Under the pieces are notes generated by a model, which was not told the DNA's origin, searched no databases, and saw nothing but the letters and a program-made list of their open reading frames with translations. Positions 1 to 9,086 of a stretch of DNA of 64,000 nt are shown here, piece after piece. The translations under genes and the position numbers were made by a program. The stretch is taken from positions 86,398-150,397 of the forward strand of contig DAOUCA010000101.1 of NCBI GenBank assembly GCA_034432375.1, written 5' to 3'. Position 1 is the first letter of the stretch; every line of letters begins with the position of its first letter. The DNA is from JAHBVH01 sp034432375. Its GTDB lineage: Bacteria; Chloroflexota; Anaerolineae; Caldilineales; Caldilineaceae.

Positions 1-1
1 A

Positions 2-2179
2 CGCGATGATCCCAGCCTGCTCATCCCCGCCGCACAGATCTGGCAAACCAGTGGCAATGTATTGAAAACCTCGGGGCATCAGGTTGAGCAGCCGCAGGAG
101 AAATTACTGGCCGGTCTTGGCTACGCTGCTCGTCTTTTTGATCCGTTACGCCGCAGTCTACAGGCGGCCAAACCAGAGCAAGCGACACTCAGCACCGAGG
201 AGGCCTATACCTTCTTGCGCACGACAGCCCCGCTGCTCGAAGAGAGCGGCTTTGGTGTGCTCATCCCACCATGGTGGAACAAACCAGGTACGCGGCTGGG
301 GGTACGGCTGCGGATGCAGGGCAATCGCCAAAGCAACAGCACCGATGCCGTTCCCGCCAATGCCAGCATGAGCATGGACAAACTGGTGAGCTATAAATGG
401 GAACTTTCGCTGGGCGATACGAAGCTGACCAAAGAAGAGTTCGACGCATTGGTGGCACTCAAGTCACCGCTGGTGCAGATCCGCGGGCAGTGGGTCGAGT
501 TGGATCCCGACCAGATCGAGGCAGCGATAGCGTTCTGGCAACGCCACGACGCCGACGCCGATGTTTCACTCCACGAAGCGTTGGGCATTGGGCTCGGTGC
601 GGATGAGATCGATGGGTTACCAATTGAAGACGTTGAATTTTCGGGCTGGCTCGCCGACTGGATGGCGCGCTTTACCGGCAACGAGCGGTTGGATGTGTTG
701 CCCCAACCACAAAGCCTCCACGCTACGCTACGTCCCTACCAGGCCTATGGCTACTCCTGGATCGACTTTCTGCGCCGCTGGGGGATGGGGGCTTGTCTTG
801 CCGATGACATGGGGCTGGGCAAGACGATTCAGACCCTTGCGATGGTGTTGCGCATCAAGGAAGAGGAGAAGACACTGCCGGGGCCGGTGCTCTTGATTGC
901 GCCGACTTCGGTTGTGACCAACTGGGCTAAGGAGGTTGAACGTTTTGCCCCTAATCTCTTGGCCCATGTTCATCAGGGGAGTGATCGCTTCAAAGGTCAG
1001 CAACTGCTTGATCAAGCGAACTCTGTCGATCTCATGTTGACGAGCTACCCGCTGATCCGCCGCGATGCCGAAACGCTGCAACAGGTGAACTGGTTTGGCG
1101 TGATTCTCGATGAAGCGCAGAATATCAAGAATCCCGGTGCCAAACAGACGCAGTCGATCCGCGATCTGCCAGCTGGCTTTCGGTTAGCGCTCACCGGCAC
1201 ACCGGTCGAGAATCGTCTCTCTGAACTCTGGTCGATCATGCACTTTCTCAATCCCGGCTATCTCGGTTCGCGCCAGAAGTTTCGCCAACGTTTTGCGCTG
1301 CCAATTGAGCGCGATCAGGACGAGGCGGCCGCTGGTCAGTTACGTAAACTGGTTTCGCCCTTTATTCTACGCCGTGTGAAGACCGACCCGACCGTGATCC
1401 AAGATCTGCCGGAGAAGATGGAGACCAAAGTCTACACCGTGCTGACCGAAGAGCAAGCGACGCTCTACGAAGCAGTCGTGCGCCAGGCACTTGACGAAAT
1501 CAACAGCGCCGAAGATGAGATGGCACGCCGTGGACGGGTATTGAGCATGCTCATGCAACTAAAGCAGATCTGCAACCATCCGGCCCAATACTTACATCAG
1601 GTCAATGAGGATTACACGGCGGGTGAAGAAGAAAAACGGAGCGGCAAGCTCAGCCGCCTCGCCGAGATGTTGGAGGAGATCACCGCGGTGGGCGATCGGG
1701 TGTTGATCTTCACCCAATTTGCCGAGATGGGGCGGTTGCTGCGCAGCTATCTGCAACAGCAGTTGGGCATCCCCACCATTTTTCTGCATGGCGGCACCCC
1801 AGCCAATCAGCGCCGTACCATGGTCGAGCAATTCCAGGAAGCGGAAGATGGACCATCAATCTTTATCCTTTCGCTCAAAGCGGGTGGCGTCGGGTTGAAC
1901 TTGACGCGCGCCAACCATGTCTTTCACTTTGACCGCTGGTGGAATCCTGCCGTCGAAAATCAGGCGACCGATCGTGCTTTTCGCATTGGGCAGAAGCGCA
2001 ATGTCCAGGTGCACAAATTTGTCTGCACCGGCACATTGGAGGAGCGTATCGACGAGATGATCGAACGCAAACAGGCGCTGGCGGAAAGTATTCTTGGTGA
2101 TGGCGAAGGTTGGTTATCCGAACTGTCGACCAGTGAGTTACGCGAGATGGTAACATTGCGACGCGAGGCGATGGAGTAG
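2..2179 (+). CDS. SNF2-family DEAD/DEAH-box helicase (5' end outside window)
   Basis: The reading frame is open to the left edge, so the true start lies upstream. A TTG at position 62 is the first in-window start-like codon but cuts the conserved N-terminal region. Counting residues from that TTG, helicase motif I (DDMGLGKT) is near 248, motif II (LDEAQNIKN) near 349 and motif III (LTGTPVENR) near 378. The C-terminal lobe carries GGVGLNLT and the SNF2 box RWWNPAVENQATDRAFRIGQ. SNF2 proteins are ATP-driven DNA translocases that remodel protein-DNA complexes. Bacterial members often sit beside a SWIM zinc-finger gene, and one is found here at 3052, separated by an antisense toxin-antitoxin pair. 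The family is certain; the cellular role is unknown. Confidence 0.93.
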   Translation, partial: RDDPSLLIPAAQIWQTSGNVLKTSGHQVEQPQEKLLAGLGYAARLFDPLRRSLQAAKPEQATLSTEEAYTFLRTTAPLLEESGFGVLIPPWWNKPGTRLGVRLRMQGNRQSNSTDAVPANASMSMDKLVSYKWELSLGDTKLTKEEFDALVALKSPLVQIRGQWVELDPDQIEAAIAFWQRHDADADVSLHEALGIGLGADEIDGLPIEDVEFSGWLADWMARFTGNERLDVLPQPQSLHATLRPYQAYGYSWIDFLRRWGMGACLADDMGLGKTIQTLAMVLRIKEEEKTLPGPVLLIAPTSVVTNWAKEVERFAPNLLAHVHQGSDRFKGQQLLDQANSVDLMLTSYPLIRRDAETLQQVNWFGVILDEAQNIKNPGAKQTQSIRDLPAGFRLALTGTPVENRLSELWSIMHFLNPGYLGSRQKFRQRFALPIERDQDEAAAGQLRKLVSPFILRRVKTDPTVIQDLPEKMETKVYTVLTEEQATLYEAVVRQALDEINSAEDEMARRGRVLSMLMQLKQICNHPAQYLHQVNEDYTAGEEEKRSGKLSRLAEMLEEITAVGDRVLIFTQFAEMGRLLRSYLQQQLGIPTIFLHGGTPANQRRTMVEQFQEAEDGPSIFILSLKAGGVGLNLTRANHVFHFDRWWNPAVENQATDRAFRIGQKRNVQVHKFVCTGTLEERIDEMIERKQALAESILGDGEGWLSELSTSELREMVTLRREAME

Positions 2180-2191
2180 CACGAAGGCAAA

Positions 2192-2596
2192 TCAGGGTGG
2201 CCAGGGGAGGCGGTGGATTTGGCGGTCAATTGTATAATATTCCAATGATGATTGACGAACACGGATTATATTGCCCATGCGGGCTGCTTTCGTACGAAAT
2301 TGTGGTAAATTTACCAGCGAACGTAACATACTCGATGAGCGGTGTCGTTGATCATTCGTCAGAACGAAGCCGATGATACAGTAGCTCTTATTCGCATGAA
2401 ACACTTGCCAAAAATCATCAACATTTGTGGTAATAAAGGTTGGCTTATTGACCTTGTGTAGAAGAGTGGCAATGCCATCATCCTTCACCACTGTAGCCGG
2501 GCATAAATCCACAATCGATAGCACTTGTCCTGGATACCATGCAGTGATTGAAGCGATAAGACGGTTACTTGTAATGTTTTCATCAACCACGATCAC
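2192..2596 (-). CDS. DUF5615-like PIN-type toxin
   Basis: A 134-residue protein starting with GTG two bases after the stop of the DUF433 gene, so the two are translationally coupled. The N-terminus (VVDEN) and the internal IVDLCPA and FITTNVDDF segments match the layout of DUF5615/Mut7-C-like PIN-fold proteins, where acidic residues form the nuclease site. Pairing with DUF433 is the usual arrangement, and such pairs are treated as type II toxin-antitoxin modules with a presumed RNase toxin. The C-terminus is longer and more divergent than the typical roughly 110-residue family member. Family assignment rests on the N-terminus plus the neighbour, and activity is inferred. Confidence 0.6.
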   Translation of the reverse strand: MIVVDENITSNRLIASITAWYPGQVLSIVDLCPATVVKDDGIATLLHKVNKPTFITTNVDDFWQVFHANKSYCIIGFVLTNDQRHRSSSMLRSLVNLPQFRTKAARMGNIIRVRQSSLEYYTIDRQIHRLPWPP

Positions 2597-2598
2597 GG

Positions 2599-2955
2599 TT
2601 ATACAGGTTCCAATTCTTGTTGGTCTTCGAATTCGTTGGGACGATGGATAAAAGCATGATGTCGTGATATAAACGCTTGGTTGGCGAGAGAGATTGCTTC
2701 GTAGAGCGCTTCTGCTGAAATTTTACTACGCTGATAATCGGCTAGAATTTCTTCTACAGTTTCGCCTTGGGCCAGCATAGACAAGATCACGCTCGGTTCC
2801 AGCCGTGTATACTTAAAGGTCGGTCGTCCCCCACAAACACCAGGGGCGCGCACGATGTATTTGCCGAGTGGGTAATATTCATAAAGTTCGCCGCCGTACA
2901 TCTCTTGCACAAGCTCATCAGTCTGAGTTGCACCATTACCAATTGCTATTGTCAT
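2599..2955 (-). CDS. DUF433 antitoxin-like DNA-binding protein
   Basis: A 118-residue protein with the DUF433 core: YIVRAPGVCGGRPTFKYTRL followed by ILSMLAQGETVEEILADY. This matches the family pattern of a Gly-rich beta turn, then a helix-turn-helix with a G-x-T/S-x-EEIL-x-xY helix. DUF433 proteins are usually the antitoxins of DUF5615 or PIN toxins and repress their own promoter. Here the gene is first in a two-gene unit with the toxin downstream. The unit lies antisense between the SNF2 helicase and its usual SWIM partner, which suggests later insertion. The call is firm; regulation is inferred from the family. Confidence 0.8.
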   Translation of the reverse strand: MTIAIGNGATQTDELVQEMYGGELYEYYPLGKYIVRAPGVCGGRPTFKYTRLEPSVILSMLAQGETVEEILADYQRSKISAEALYEAISLANQAFISRHHAFIHRPNEFEDQQELEPV

Positions 2956-3051
2956 CGGTCAGCTGTCCCTTTCTCTTTCCGGTACGACTACATAAGCTAG
3001 TGTACCGATTCAACTGGGGGTTGTCAATAGTGAAATTGAGGACATTCTGTT

Positions 3052-3933
3052 ATGCGTTATCGCTATTACGATTCCTTTGAACGGGCTACCCCTATCTCTA
3101 CCGATGAGGGCATCAAAGCGCGTAGCAAACGGGGCGACTTTGCCAAGAATTGGTGGGCGGCGCGCTGGATCGGCGCACTCGAACAGTTGGTCGACAAGGG
3201 ACGCTTAACCCGCGGTCGTTCCTATGCGCGCAAAGGGCAGGTGCTCGAAATTAAAGAAGAAAAGGGGGGCATCAAGGCCAAGGTGCAGGGCTCGCGCAGC
3301 ACACCCTATGCGATCACCATCACGTTGGAACCCTTAACGGACACACAGTGGGAGAAGGTAATCGATGCGCTGGCCGAGCGGGCGATCTTTACGGCGCAAC
3401 TCCTGGCTGGGGAGATGCCGCAGGAGATCGAGGAAGCCTTTGCCGCGGCGGGGGTCAGCCTTTTTCCCGAAAAATCCGGTGAATTGGTGACCAATTGCTC
3501 CTGCCCGGATTGGTCCAACCCCTGTAAGCATGTTGCCGCCACGCACGATATTCTTGGCGAGCAATTTGACGAAGATCCCTTCCTGCTCTTCCGGTTACGC
3601 GGTCGCAGCCAGGATCAAATTATGGAAGCACTGCGGGCAAAACGCGCGGCAGCGACGCCGCAATTGGCCGAAGAGCCGGTAGAGTATATCACGGAAGAGC
3701 CGACTACACCGTTGGCCGAAACGCTCGACCATTTCTGGGTAATGGGGCAATCGCTCGCTGGCTTTCCGCTGCAGATCAAAGCGCCGGTGACACCACTCCC
3801 GATCCTTAAACGGCTGGGGCAGCCGGCCTTCTTGGATGAACAACTGGAGCAATTGCTCGGACCAGCCTATCGGGCGATGACGGAGAAGGCATTAGATCTT
3901 TATGACAAAGCGGACAAAGGGACAGGCGCATGA
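3052..3933 (+). CDS. SWIM zinc-finger protein
   Basis: A 293-residue protein with a SWIM zinc finger of the form CxC(x6)CxH: Cys149, Cys151, Cys158 and His160 in CSCPDWSNPCKH. The N-terminal region (NWWAARWIGALE, GRSYARKGQV) is typical of the SWIM proteins encoded next to bacterial SNF2 helicases, where the finger is thought to bind DNA or protein for the helicase. The gene is followed with an ATGA overlap by the MOSC protein, so the two are cotranscribed. Its likely partner is the helicase ending at 2179, although the pair is now interrupted by an antisense toxin-antitoxin unit. Function beyond zinc binding is unknown. Confidence 0.88.
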   Translation: MRYRYYDSFERATPISTDEGIKARSKRGDFAKNWWAARWIGALEQLVDKGRLTRGRSYARKGQVLEIKEEKGGIKAKVQGSRSTPYAITITLEPLTDTQWEKVIDALAERAIFTAQLLAGEMPQEIEEAFAAAGVSLFPEKSGELVTNCSCPDWSNPCKHVAATHDILGEQFDEDPFLLFRLRGRSQDQIMEALRAKRAAATPQLAEEPVEYITEEPTTPLAETLDHFWVMGQSLAGFPLQIKAPVTPLPILKRLGQPAFLDEQLEQLLGPAYRAMTEKALDLYDKADKGTGA

Positions 3934-4370
3934 TAGCGGGTAAACTCGAAGCAATTTGGATCAAACGCGCCAAGCGAGGACCAATGGATCCCAAAGAAAG
4001 GGCCACGCTGATCGCTAACCGAGGTATTGTTGACAATGCCGATCAGGGGCGCAAGCGCCAGGTCACGATCATTGCCCAGGAACGGTGGGCGGAGTTGATG
4101 GCGGAGACCGGTGCTACGCTTGCACCGTCGGTGCGCCGGGCGAATCTAATGGTGAGTGGGATCGATCTGGCCGAGAGCCGCGGCAAAATTCTACAAATTG
4201 GTGCGGTCCGCATTCAAATTTACAACGAGACGCGCCCCTGTGAACGGATGGATGAAGCGCACCCTGGTCTACGCCACGCGATGAAGAACAACTGGGGTGG
4301 TGGTGCTTTCGGCATCGTGTTAGATGATGGCGAGATTGGCGTGGGTGATTCCGTGGAATGGGTGATGTAG
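3930..4370 (+). CDS. MOSC domain-containing protein
   Basis: A 146-residue single-domain MOSC protein. It begins with the family-like GKLEAIWIKRAKRGPMDP and contains RQVTIIAQERWAEL, the NLMVSGIDLAESRGKILQIG segment and the GAFGIVLDDGEIGVGD region. The MOSC fold is shared with molybdenum-cofactor sulfurases and with YiiM-type proteins that handle sulfur or Moco-linked reductions. The conserved cysteine region is reduced to RPCERMDEAHPGL. Translation starts inside the SWIM stop codon (ATGA), so the genes are coupled. Substrate is unknown. Confidence 0.85.
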   Translation: MIAGKLEAIWIKRAKRGPMDPKERATLIANRGIVDNADQGRKRQVTIIAQERWAELMAETGATLAPSVRRANLMVSGIDLAESRGKILQIGAVRIQIYNETRPCERMDEAHPGLRHAMKNNWGGGAFGIVLDDGEIGVGDSVEWVM

Positions 4371-4552
4371 AGCTGTTGCTCGCAAAGGCGCAAAGCTCGC
4401 AAAGGAGGGCTGGGTTCTCACGAGAAATCGCAAGTGCTATAGTTTGTTGACAACGCGAACAATACCATGTGAGCAAGCGTTAACCATGTATTAGCTTTGT
4501 GAGAAACTAAAGATCGAACTCAGTTTGGGTAGAGGATATAGCTGTGTGCAAT
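4371..4552. other. Gap with short CGCAAAG-type repeats
   Basis: This gap lies between convergent genes. It holds repeated CTCGCAAAG words around 4378-4406, similar to a word pair forming an inverted repeat at 34238-34280. No clear terminator is visible. Confidence 0.4.
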
Positions 4553-6811
4553 TTACATCGCCGGAAAGAGCGCGTTCACCGGCTCATAGGTCGGTAAGCG
4601 CAGCGTGACCACGGTCTGCTCACCCGGTACGCTTATCGTCTCTAGCGTACCGCCAACGACGGCGAGCATCGTGCTGTGGATCGATAACCCTTGCCGGCTA
4701 CCGACACTCTCTTCGCCCTCCTCGCTCTCTTCTCCATTGAGGGACGGCACAATTCCCACGCCATCATCCTTCAGTTGAATTACCAGTCCCTGTTCCTCCC
4801 GGATTGTAATTTGCAGATGCAAGCGGCGCTGTCGCTCGTGGCCACGTCCGTAGCGGGCGGCGTTGCGGATTGCCTCGCGCGCAGCATAGAAGAGCACTTC
4901 GACGGTCAATTGGGGTAGATCGCGCAACTGTTCTTCTGCCGCGGCTTCGATCTGCCAGTCCACCCGATCAAAGGTTTCGGGCAGTTCATCGGCAATCAGT
5001 TGGTGTAGCGCTGCGATGAGCCCCATGCGTGCCACCGCCGGGGCGCTGCGGGCCGGCATCTCGCGCAATAGATCGGAGATCTGGCGGTGGGTCGCCATGA
5101 GTACGTTGGTCGCATCGGGGATTGCCGAAGCCCCGTTGCCCCCCAAGGCAATGAGGGCAGTGTGTACCTGCGGTAAAATATCATCGTGGAGCACACGCCG
5201 GGTGCGGCGGTCGAGCAGTTGGCTTTCGACAAGCCGCTGCCGTTGAAGTAACATGAGGCTGCGCGCCAGTTGCGCGCTGGCACGGGTATCGATCAGCCGC
5301 TCACCACTGGCACGCGCGATCTCGATCTCTTCCTGCGTGTAGAGGCTATCATTCTGTTTGGGGCCGAGCAGAAAGAGGCCGATCAGACCGCGTTCACTCC
5401 AGAGGGGCACCGCCCAGAGCAACCCATCGATCTGCGTCGGGTCGAGCGGCAGGCAGATCATCTCTGGCTCTTGGAATTGGGCGGCCAAGCGGTTGACCAT
5501 CGTTTCGTCCACCGCTTCGTGGCGAGGGAAGGCGAGCGGTGGACCGACCAGCGGAGCCATTGGCCCAAGTGGCACCAGAAAGGCCCGCCGCAGATTGAGC
5601 ACATCACTACAAAAACTTTGAAATAGCGAGGAGACATCAAGCGCGGACGGCACTTGTGCAAGTAGCGTGTGTTCCAGATGTGTAGAGGTGATCCGTCCAT
5701 TACCATCGCCATCGTTGTTGGGTAGATCGAGCAGTCGTTCATAGAGATGCTGGCTACCGAGGAAGGGGCGCAATTGACGCATATATTCCTCGCGCCGGGC
5801 ATAGGAGCGCCAGCCAAGCAGCGCATAGAAGAGGATCATCAGCATCGTCGCCATGAGCAGACTATAAATTGGGCGCAACTGCAACGCAAAGGCGAGGCTA
5901 ACTACGCTGCCAAAGCCCATCGCCAGCAGCACTGCGTTGAACCAATGGCGGCGCAATTCGCCGCGCGGTAGGGTCTTGCCGGTGAAAATTTCATAAGCCA
6001 CAATTGCCTGCCCCACCATAAAGACCGCTGCGGTGATCAGTAGCTCGATCACCAGATCCCACAGCCCAACCGTGTTGCTTACGGTCGCGACATCATAGAG
6101 CAGCACCGAGCGTTGCGCCGTATTGATTGCCCAGGCAATCAACCCGCCGACGACAAAGCTGACAATCAGCAACATGCTTGACGCGCCGATGAGCCAGGGC
6201 CGCGCCCGCCGCCGCGCCAGATCACCCATCATGCGGCCGGAGGGCATGGGGTAGCGCAGTGCGGTGAGCGAAAGGCCAATGCAGATGAGAATGTAGAGCG
6301 GATAGATGAGCAGAATCAACGGTAGCCCGCCAACCTGGAGCTGTGTTGAGAGATTGAGGCGCGCCGCCTGGCTAAAGGTCGGCAAGGGGCTGGTAAAAAA
6401 GAGCAGGCTGACCAAGATGATGCTGAGCGCCATCGTGGCAAAGAACCAGCCCCGGTGGCGACTGCGCAGCTCATGCACTTTGACCTCAAGCGGATCGGGC
6501 GGCAAATCGAGAAACCCAGTGTACCAGGCAATGATCGCATACCAGACAAAGGGAATCGCCACCAAGGGCACCCAGCCGGCACGCCACCACCATTCCAAGC
6601 CGCGGCTGGCAAAGTCTGGCCCCAGACCCAAAATCACCGTATGACTGATAAAGAAGAGTGCGCCTAGCAAAAGCCCCCAGCCAGCCAGCCAAACGCCCCA
6701 CGCCCGTCGCTCGGCGTTGAGCAAGACCATGAGCCCCAGCCAAGAGATGAGGATCACGTTGATCAGCGAGACGGCCATCAAGGCCCAATCGAGCCAGAAG
6801 TTACTGGTCAT
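4553..6811 (-). CDS. Multi-pass membrane sensor histidine kinase with GAF domain
   Basis: A 752-residue sensor kinase. About nine hydrophobic segments occupy residues 8-335, followed by a GAF-like domain (roughly 370-510) and a NarL-partner type dimerisation region whose phospho-acceptor is in RRVLHDDILPQVH (His near 540). The HATPase_c domain shows the N box REAIRNAARYGRG near 640 and the G box LKDDGVGI near 685. The kinase would autophosphorylate and pass phosphate to the response regulator encoded immediately upstream at 6881-7645. The 69-bp gap between the two contains two copies of a TGCGTGTTGCGTGG word. The signal is unknown. Confidence 0.9.
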   Translation of the reverse strand: MTSNFWLDWALMAVSLINVILISWLGLMVLLNAERRAWGVWLAGWGLLLGALFFISHTVILGLGPDFASRGLEWWWRAGWVPLVAIPFVWYAIIAWYTGFLDLPPDPLEVKVHELRSRHRGWFFATMALSIILVSLLFFTSPLPTFSQAARLNLSTQLQVGGLPLILLIYPLYILICIGLSLTALRYPMPSGRMMGDLARRRARPWLIGASSMLLIVSFVVGGLIAWAINTAQRSVLLYDVATVSNTVGLWDLVIELLITAAVFMVGQAIVAYEIFTGKTLPRGELRRHWFNAVLLAMGFGSVVSLAFALQLRPIYSLLMATMLMILFYALLGWRSYARREEYMRQLRPFLGSQHLYERLLDLPNNDGDGNGRITSTHLEHTLLAQVPSALDVSSLFQSFCSDVLNLRRAFLVPLGPMAPLVGPPLAFPRHEAVDETMVNRLAAQFQEPEMICLPLDPTQIDGLLWAVPLWSERGLIGLFLLGPKQNDSLYTQEEIEIARASGERLIDTRASAQLARSLMLLQRQRLVESQLLDRRTRRVLHDDILPQVHTALIALGGNGASAIPDATNVLMATHRQISDLLREMPARSAPAVARMGLIAALHQLIADELPETFDRVDWQIEAAAEEQLRDLPQLTVEVLFYAAREAIRNAARYGRGHERQRRLHLQITIREEQGLVIQLKDDGVGIVPSLNGEESEEGEESVGSRQGLSIHSTMLAVVGGTLETISVPGEQTVVTLRLPTYEPVNALFPAM

Positions 6812-6880
6812 GGCAAGGGTGTTGCGTGTTGCGTGGCTTGGCGTGAGCTTGGCCGAATGCTGCGTGTTGCGTGGTAAGTC

Positions 6881-7645
6881 TCATCCTTCTGTGCTCCATT
6901 CCACCCATTCCCCCCGTTCATTTTGCACGTTGGCAATGCCGTTCTCATCCCAGTAGAGTAGGCGACCGCTGAGCATGATGATGACGGCGCGAGTACGGGC
7001 AACCTTTTCGTCGGTGGTGGTGGCGTCGAGCCCCCACGCCGCGTAGATCTGGCCATTGGTGCGGCTGATGGTGCGCTTATCGCGGAAGCCCATGCGCTCG
7101 GCGATCTGTTCATTCGTCATGCCTTGGGCGAGCATACGCGCCACCACTTGCTCATTTGGCTCCAGCAGATCGAGGGGCGAGTGCTCATCGAGGTGGCGCA
7201 CTTCCTGCACGCGCGCTTCGATCTCGGGGTCGATAAAGCTGCGCCCATCGACGGCGTCGGCGAGCAGAGGCAGGACCATTAGCGGCAACAGGTAGTTGGA
7301 TTTACGGACATAGGCATAGTGGCTGAGGATGCCGGAACGGCGAAAGTCGCGGTAGTAGGCGTCGTCATCTTGAATCGAATAGAAGACCACCGGCAGGCGC
7401 GGAAATTCACGGCGCACTGCGACGGCGGCCTCAATACCATTCATCTCGCCGGCCAATTGCACATCCATCAGGATGACATCGGGGTTTTGTTGCAAACAAA
7501 AGGCGAGCGCATCTTCGCCCCGGTCACAATCGTGGACGACCTGCGTCTTGCCGGTCGCCTGGAGCCCACTTTTGAGCGCCGTACGCAGGTTATGGTTATC
7601 TTCGACAATTAATAAATTTAACATGTTATTGGCTAGCGTACTCAA
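6881..7645 (-). CDS. NarL/FixJ-type response regulator
   Basis: A receiver domain (LLIVEDNHNL start, phospho-acceptor Asp in VILMDVQL near 61, Lys of the switch in YVRKSNY) is followed by a LuxR-like helix-turn-helix (NEQVVARMLAQGMTNEQIA). It is the first gene of a two-gene operon with the sensor kinase downstream. The listed start is a TTG; an ATG at 7624 (MLNLLIVEDN) fits the receiver fold more tightly and may be the real start. The C-terminal tail after the helix-turn-helix (LYWDENGIANVQNERGEWVEW) is not typical of the family. The target promoters are unknown. Confidence 0.88.
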   Translation of the reverse strand: MSTLANNMLNLLIVEDNHNLRTALKSGLQATGKTQVVHDCDRGEDALAFCLQQNPDVILMDVQLAGEMNGIEAAVAVRREFPRLPVVFYSIQDDDAYYRDFRRSGILSHYAYVRKSNYLLPLMVLPLLADAVDGRSFIDPEIEARVQEVRHLDEHSPLDLLEPNEQVVARMLAQGMTNEQIAERMGFRDKRTISRTNGQIYAAWGLDATTTDEKVARTRAVIIMLSGRLLYWDENGIANVQNERGEWVEWSTEG

Positions 7646-7670
7646 GAAAGATCAGAAAGTCAAAATCGGT

Positions 7671-7822
7671 TGGACGGTAAGACAGTAGGGCGGTAGGGCG
7701 GTAAATCGGTAGGGCGGTAGGGCGGTAGGGCGGTAAATCGGTAAATCGGTAGGAAAGTAAACGGTAAGATGGCCACCGTTCTACCGTTCCACCGTCCAAC
7801 CGTCTCACCGTCTCACCGTCTC
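7671..7822. repeat. Octamer repeat tract forming a degenerate hairpin
   Basis: The left half is a run of 8-bp units of the form CGGTAGGG or CGGTAAAT (7673-7750). The right half is a run of 8-bp units ACCGTYYN (7780-7822). The two halves are broadly reverse-complementary, so the tract can fold into a long imperfect hairpin. It sits upstream of the response-regulator gene and of the divergent AraC-type gene. Similar 8-bp periodicity recurs at 19994-20086 and 51855-51958. Confidence 0.8.
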
Positions 7823-7932
7823 ATCGCTCCACTGTTTACCCATAGCATACAAGGATGCGCCAAGCACTTACGTGCGCCAACATGATCACTTAGGTTGATC
7901 ACTCAGATCGATCATCTTGGGCAATCGCGGTC

Positions 7933-7961
7933 AAGTCAATGAGGGCAACCCTTGTTATAAT
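7933..7961 (+). promoter_or_regulatory. Candidate promoter of the AraC-DinB gene
   Basis: A perfect TATAAT is at 7956-7961. A poor -35 match (AAGTCA, 7933-7938) lies 17 bp upstream. Transcription would begin at about 7968, right at the ATG at 7969. This argues for that start codon and for a leaderless message. Confidence 0.4.
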
Positions 7962-7968
7962 GGATCGC

Positions 7969-8910
7969 ATGACCAACTCACCGACCGCAGATGCCCTAAC
8001 CACCGCCGTTGCGCAGAATCTGGCTGATCCGCTGGATGGGGCGACAATGGCAGAGAATGCCAACTATAGCCGTTTTTATTTTCAGCGGCTCTTTCGCGAG
8101 CAGAGTGGTGAAACACCCGGCGATTGTCGGCGGCGTCTCTTGTTGGAACGGGCCGGCTATCAACTGTGCCATAGCGGGCTTTCGGTGACGGCGATCGCAT
8201 TTGACGCGCTCTATGACTCGTTAGAAGGCTTCTCGCGTGCCTTCCGCCGTGCGTATGGCGTTTCGCCCAGCCATTACCGGCGGCTAGAGCCGTTGAGCTG
8301 GTTGCTGGCGGCGCCGAATGACATTCACTATGACCCCGTTGTGGGCGCCGCAGTGCGCCTCTCGCAAGCGACTATTCCAGGAGGTACGATGAATCTCACC
8401 AACCGCTTACTTGACCACGATCTCTGGCTCACTCGGCAGCTTTTGGAAAAAGCCACGACCCTGTCCGATGTCCAACTCGACGCACCCTTGGCCAAGCCGG
8501 AACACCCTGTACCCTTTGACCAGATTGAACAGACGTTGCGCGATGTCCTCCAGCGGCTGGTCTTCACCAAAGAGGTGTGGGTGGCCGCGGTGCTAGGGCG
8601 CAAACTGCCCGAGCAACAGGACAATTCGGCTGTAGGACTGCGAAAACGCATGGCTGCGGCCTTTGGGGAATTTCGCGCGTTGGTCGAACGGGTCGAGGCC
8701 GAAAATTTATGGGACGCGGACTTTGTCGACCTAATCTGCGAGCCGCCCGAGCGTTTTACCTACGGCGGCATGATCGCCCACGTGATCACCTTCTCAGCCT
8801 ATCGGCGCACGGTTGCGATCCAAGCCTTGGCACGACTCGGTATTACTGACTTGGGCTATGGCGACCCAATTTTGTGGGAAGAAGCGCTACGGCAACAATC
8901 TGCCAATTAA
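7969..8910 (+). CDS. AraC-family HTH fused to a DinB-like domain
   Basis: The N-terminal third is an AraC-type double helix-turn-helix (AENANYSRFYFQRLFREQSG, then FSRAFRRAYGVSPSHYRR). After about residue 120 a DinB/YfiT four-helix bundle follows (NLTNRLLDHDLWLTRQLLE and GGMIAHVITFSAYRRTVAI). DinB-fold proteins bind metals and act in thiol-dependent detoxification; fusion to AraC suggests a stress or small-molecule sensor. The open frame continues upstream to an ATG at 7939, but a TATAAT box lies between the two starts. The 7969 start (MTNSPTADAL) is preferred. Targets are unknown. Confidence 0.8.
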   Translation: MTNSPTADALTTAVAQNLADPLDGATMAENANYSRFYFQRLFREQSGETPGDCRRRLLLERAGYQLCHSGLSVTAIAFDALYDSLEGFSRAFRRAYGVSPSHYRRLEPLSWLLAAPNDIHYDPVVGAAVRLSQATIPGGTMNLTNRLLDHDLWLTRQLLEKATTLSDVQLDAPLAKPEHPVPFDQIEQTLRDVLQRLVFTKEVWVAAVLGRKLPEQQDNSAVGLRKRMAAAFGEFRALVERVEAENLWDADFVDLICEPPERFTYGGMIAHVITFSAYRRTVAIQALARLGITDLGYGDPILWEEALRQQSAN

Positions 8911-8911
8911 C

Positions 8912-9028
8912 CGGTGGCTGAGCCTATCGAAGCCACTATACTGAAGTCAAGTTTTTAGGGTATGTCACCCCTGCGCAGGCAGGAATCTATGCTGCAAGAG
9001 CGATAGACCCTGCCTGTGCAAGGGTGAC
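8912..9028. repeat. REP-like palindromic repeats (two families)
   Basis: Positions 8912-8934 are a half-site of the GGCTGAGC..TCGAAGCC repeat seen as a full palindrome at 40438-40499. Positions 8964-8983 and 9009-9028 form an inverted pair of the CCTGCGCAGGCAGG family, also found at 56857 and 60745. Both are widespread bacterial dispersed repeat words. Here they fill the gap between two + strand genes. Confidence 0.7.
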
Positions 9029-9086
9029 ACATTCCCCAGAAATCAATTTATTCGTACTTAACCAATGGACAAAGGACCAATGACCA

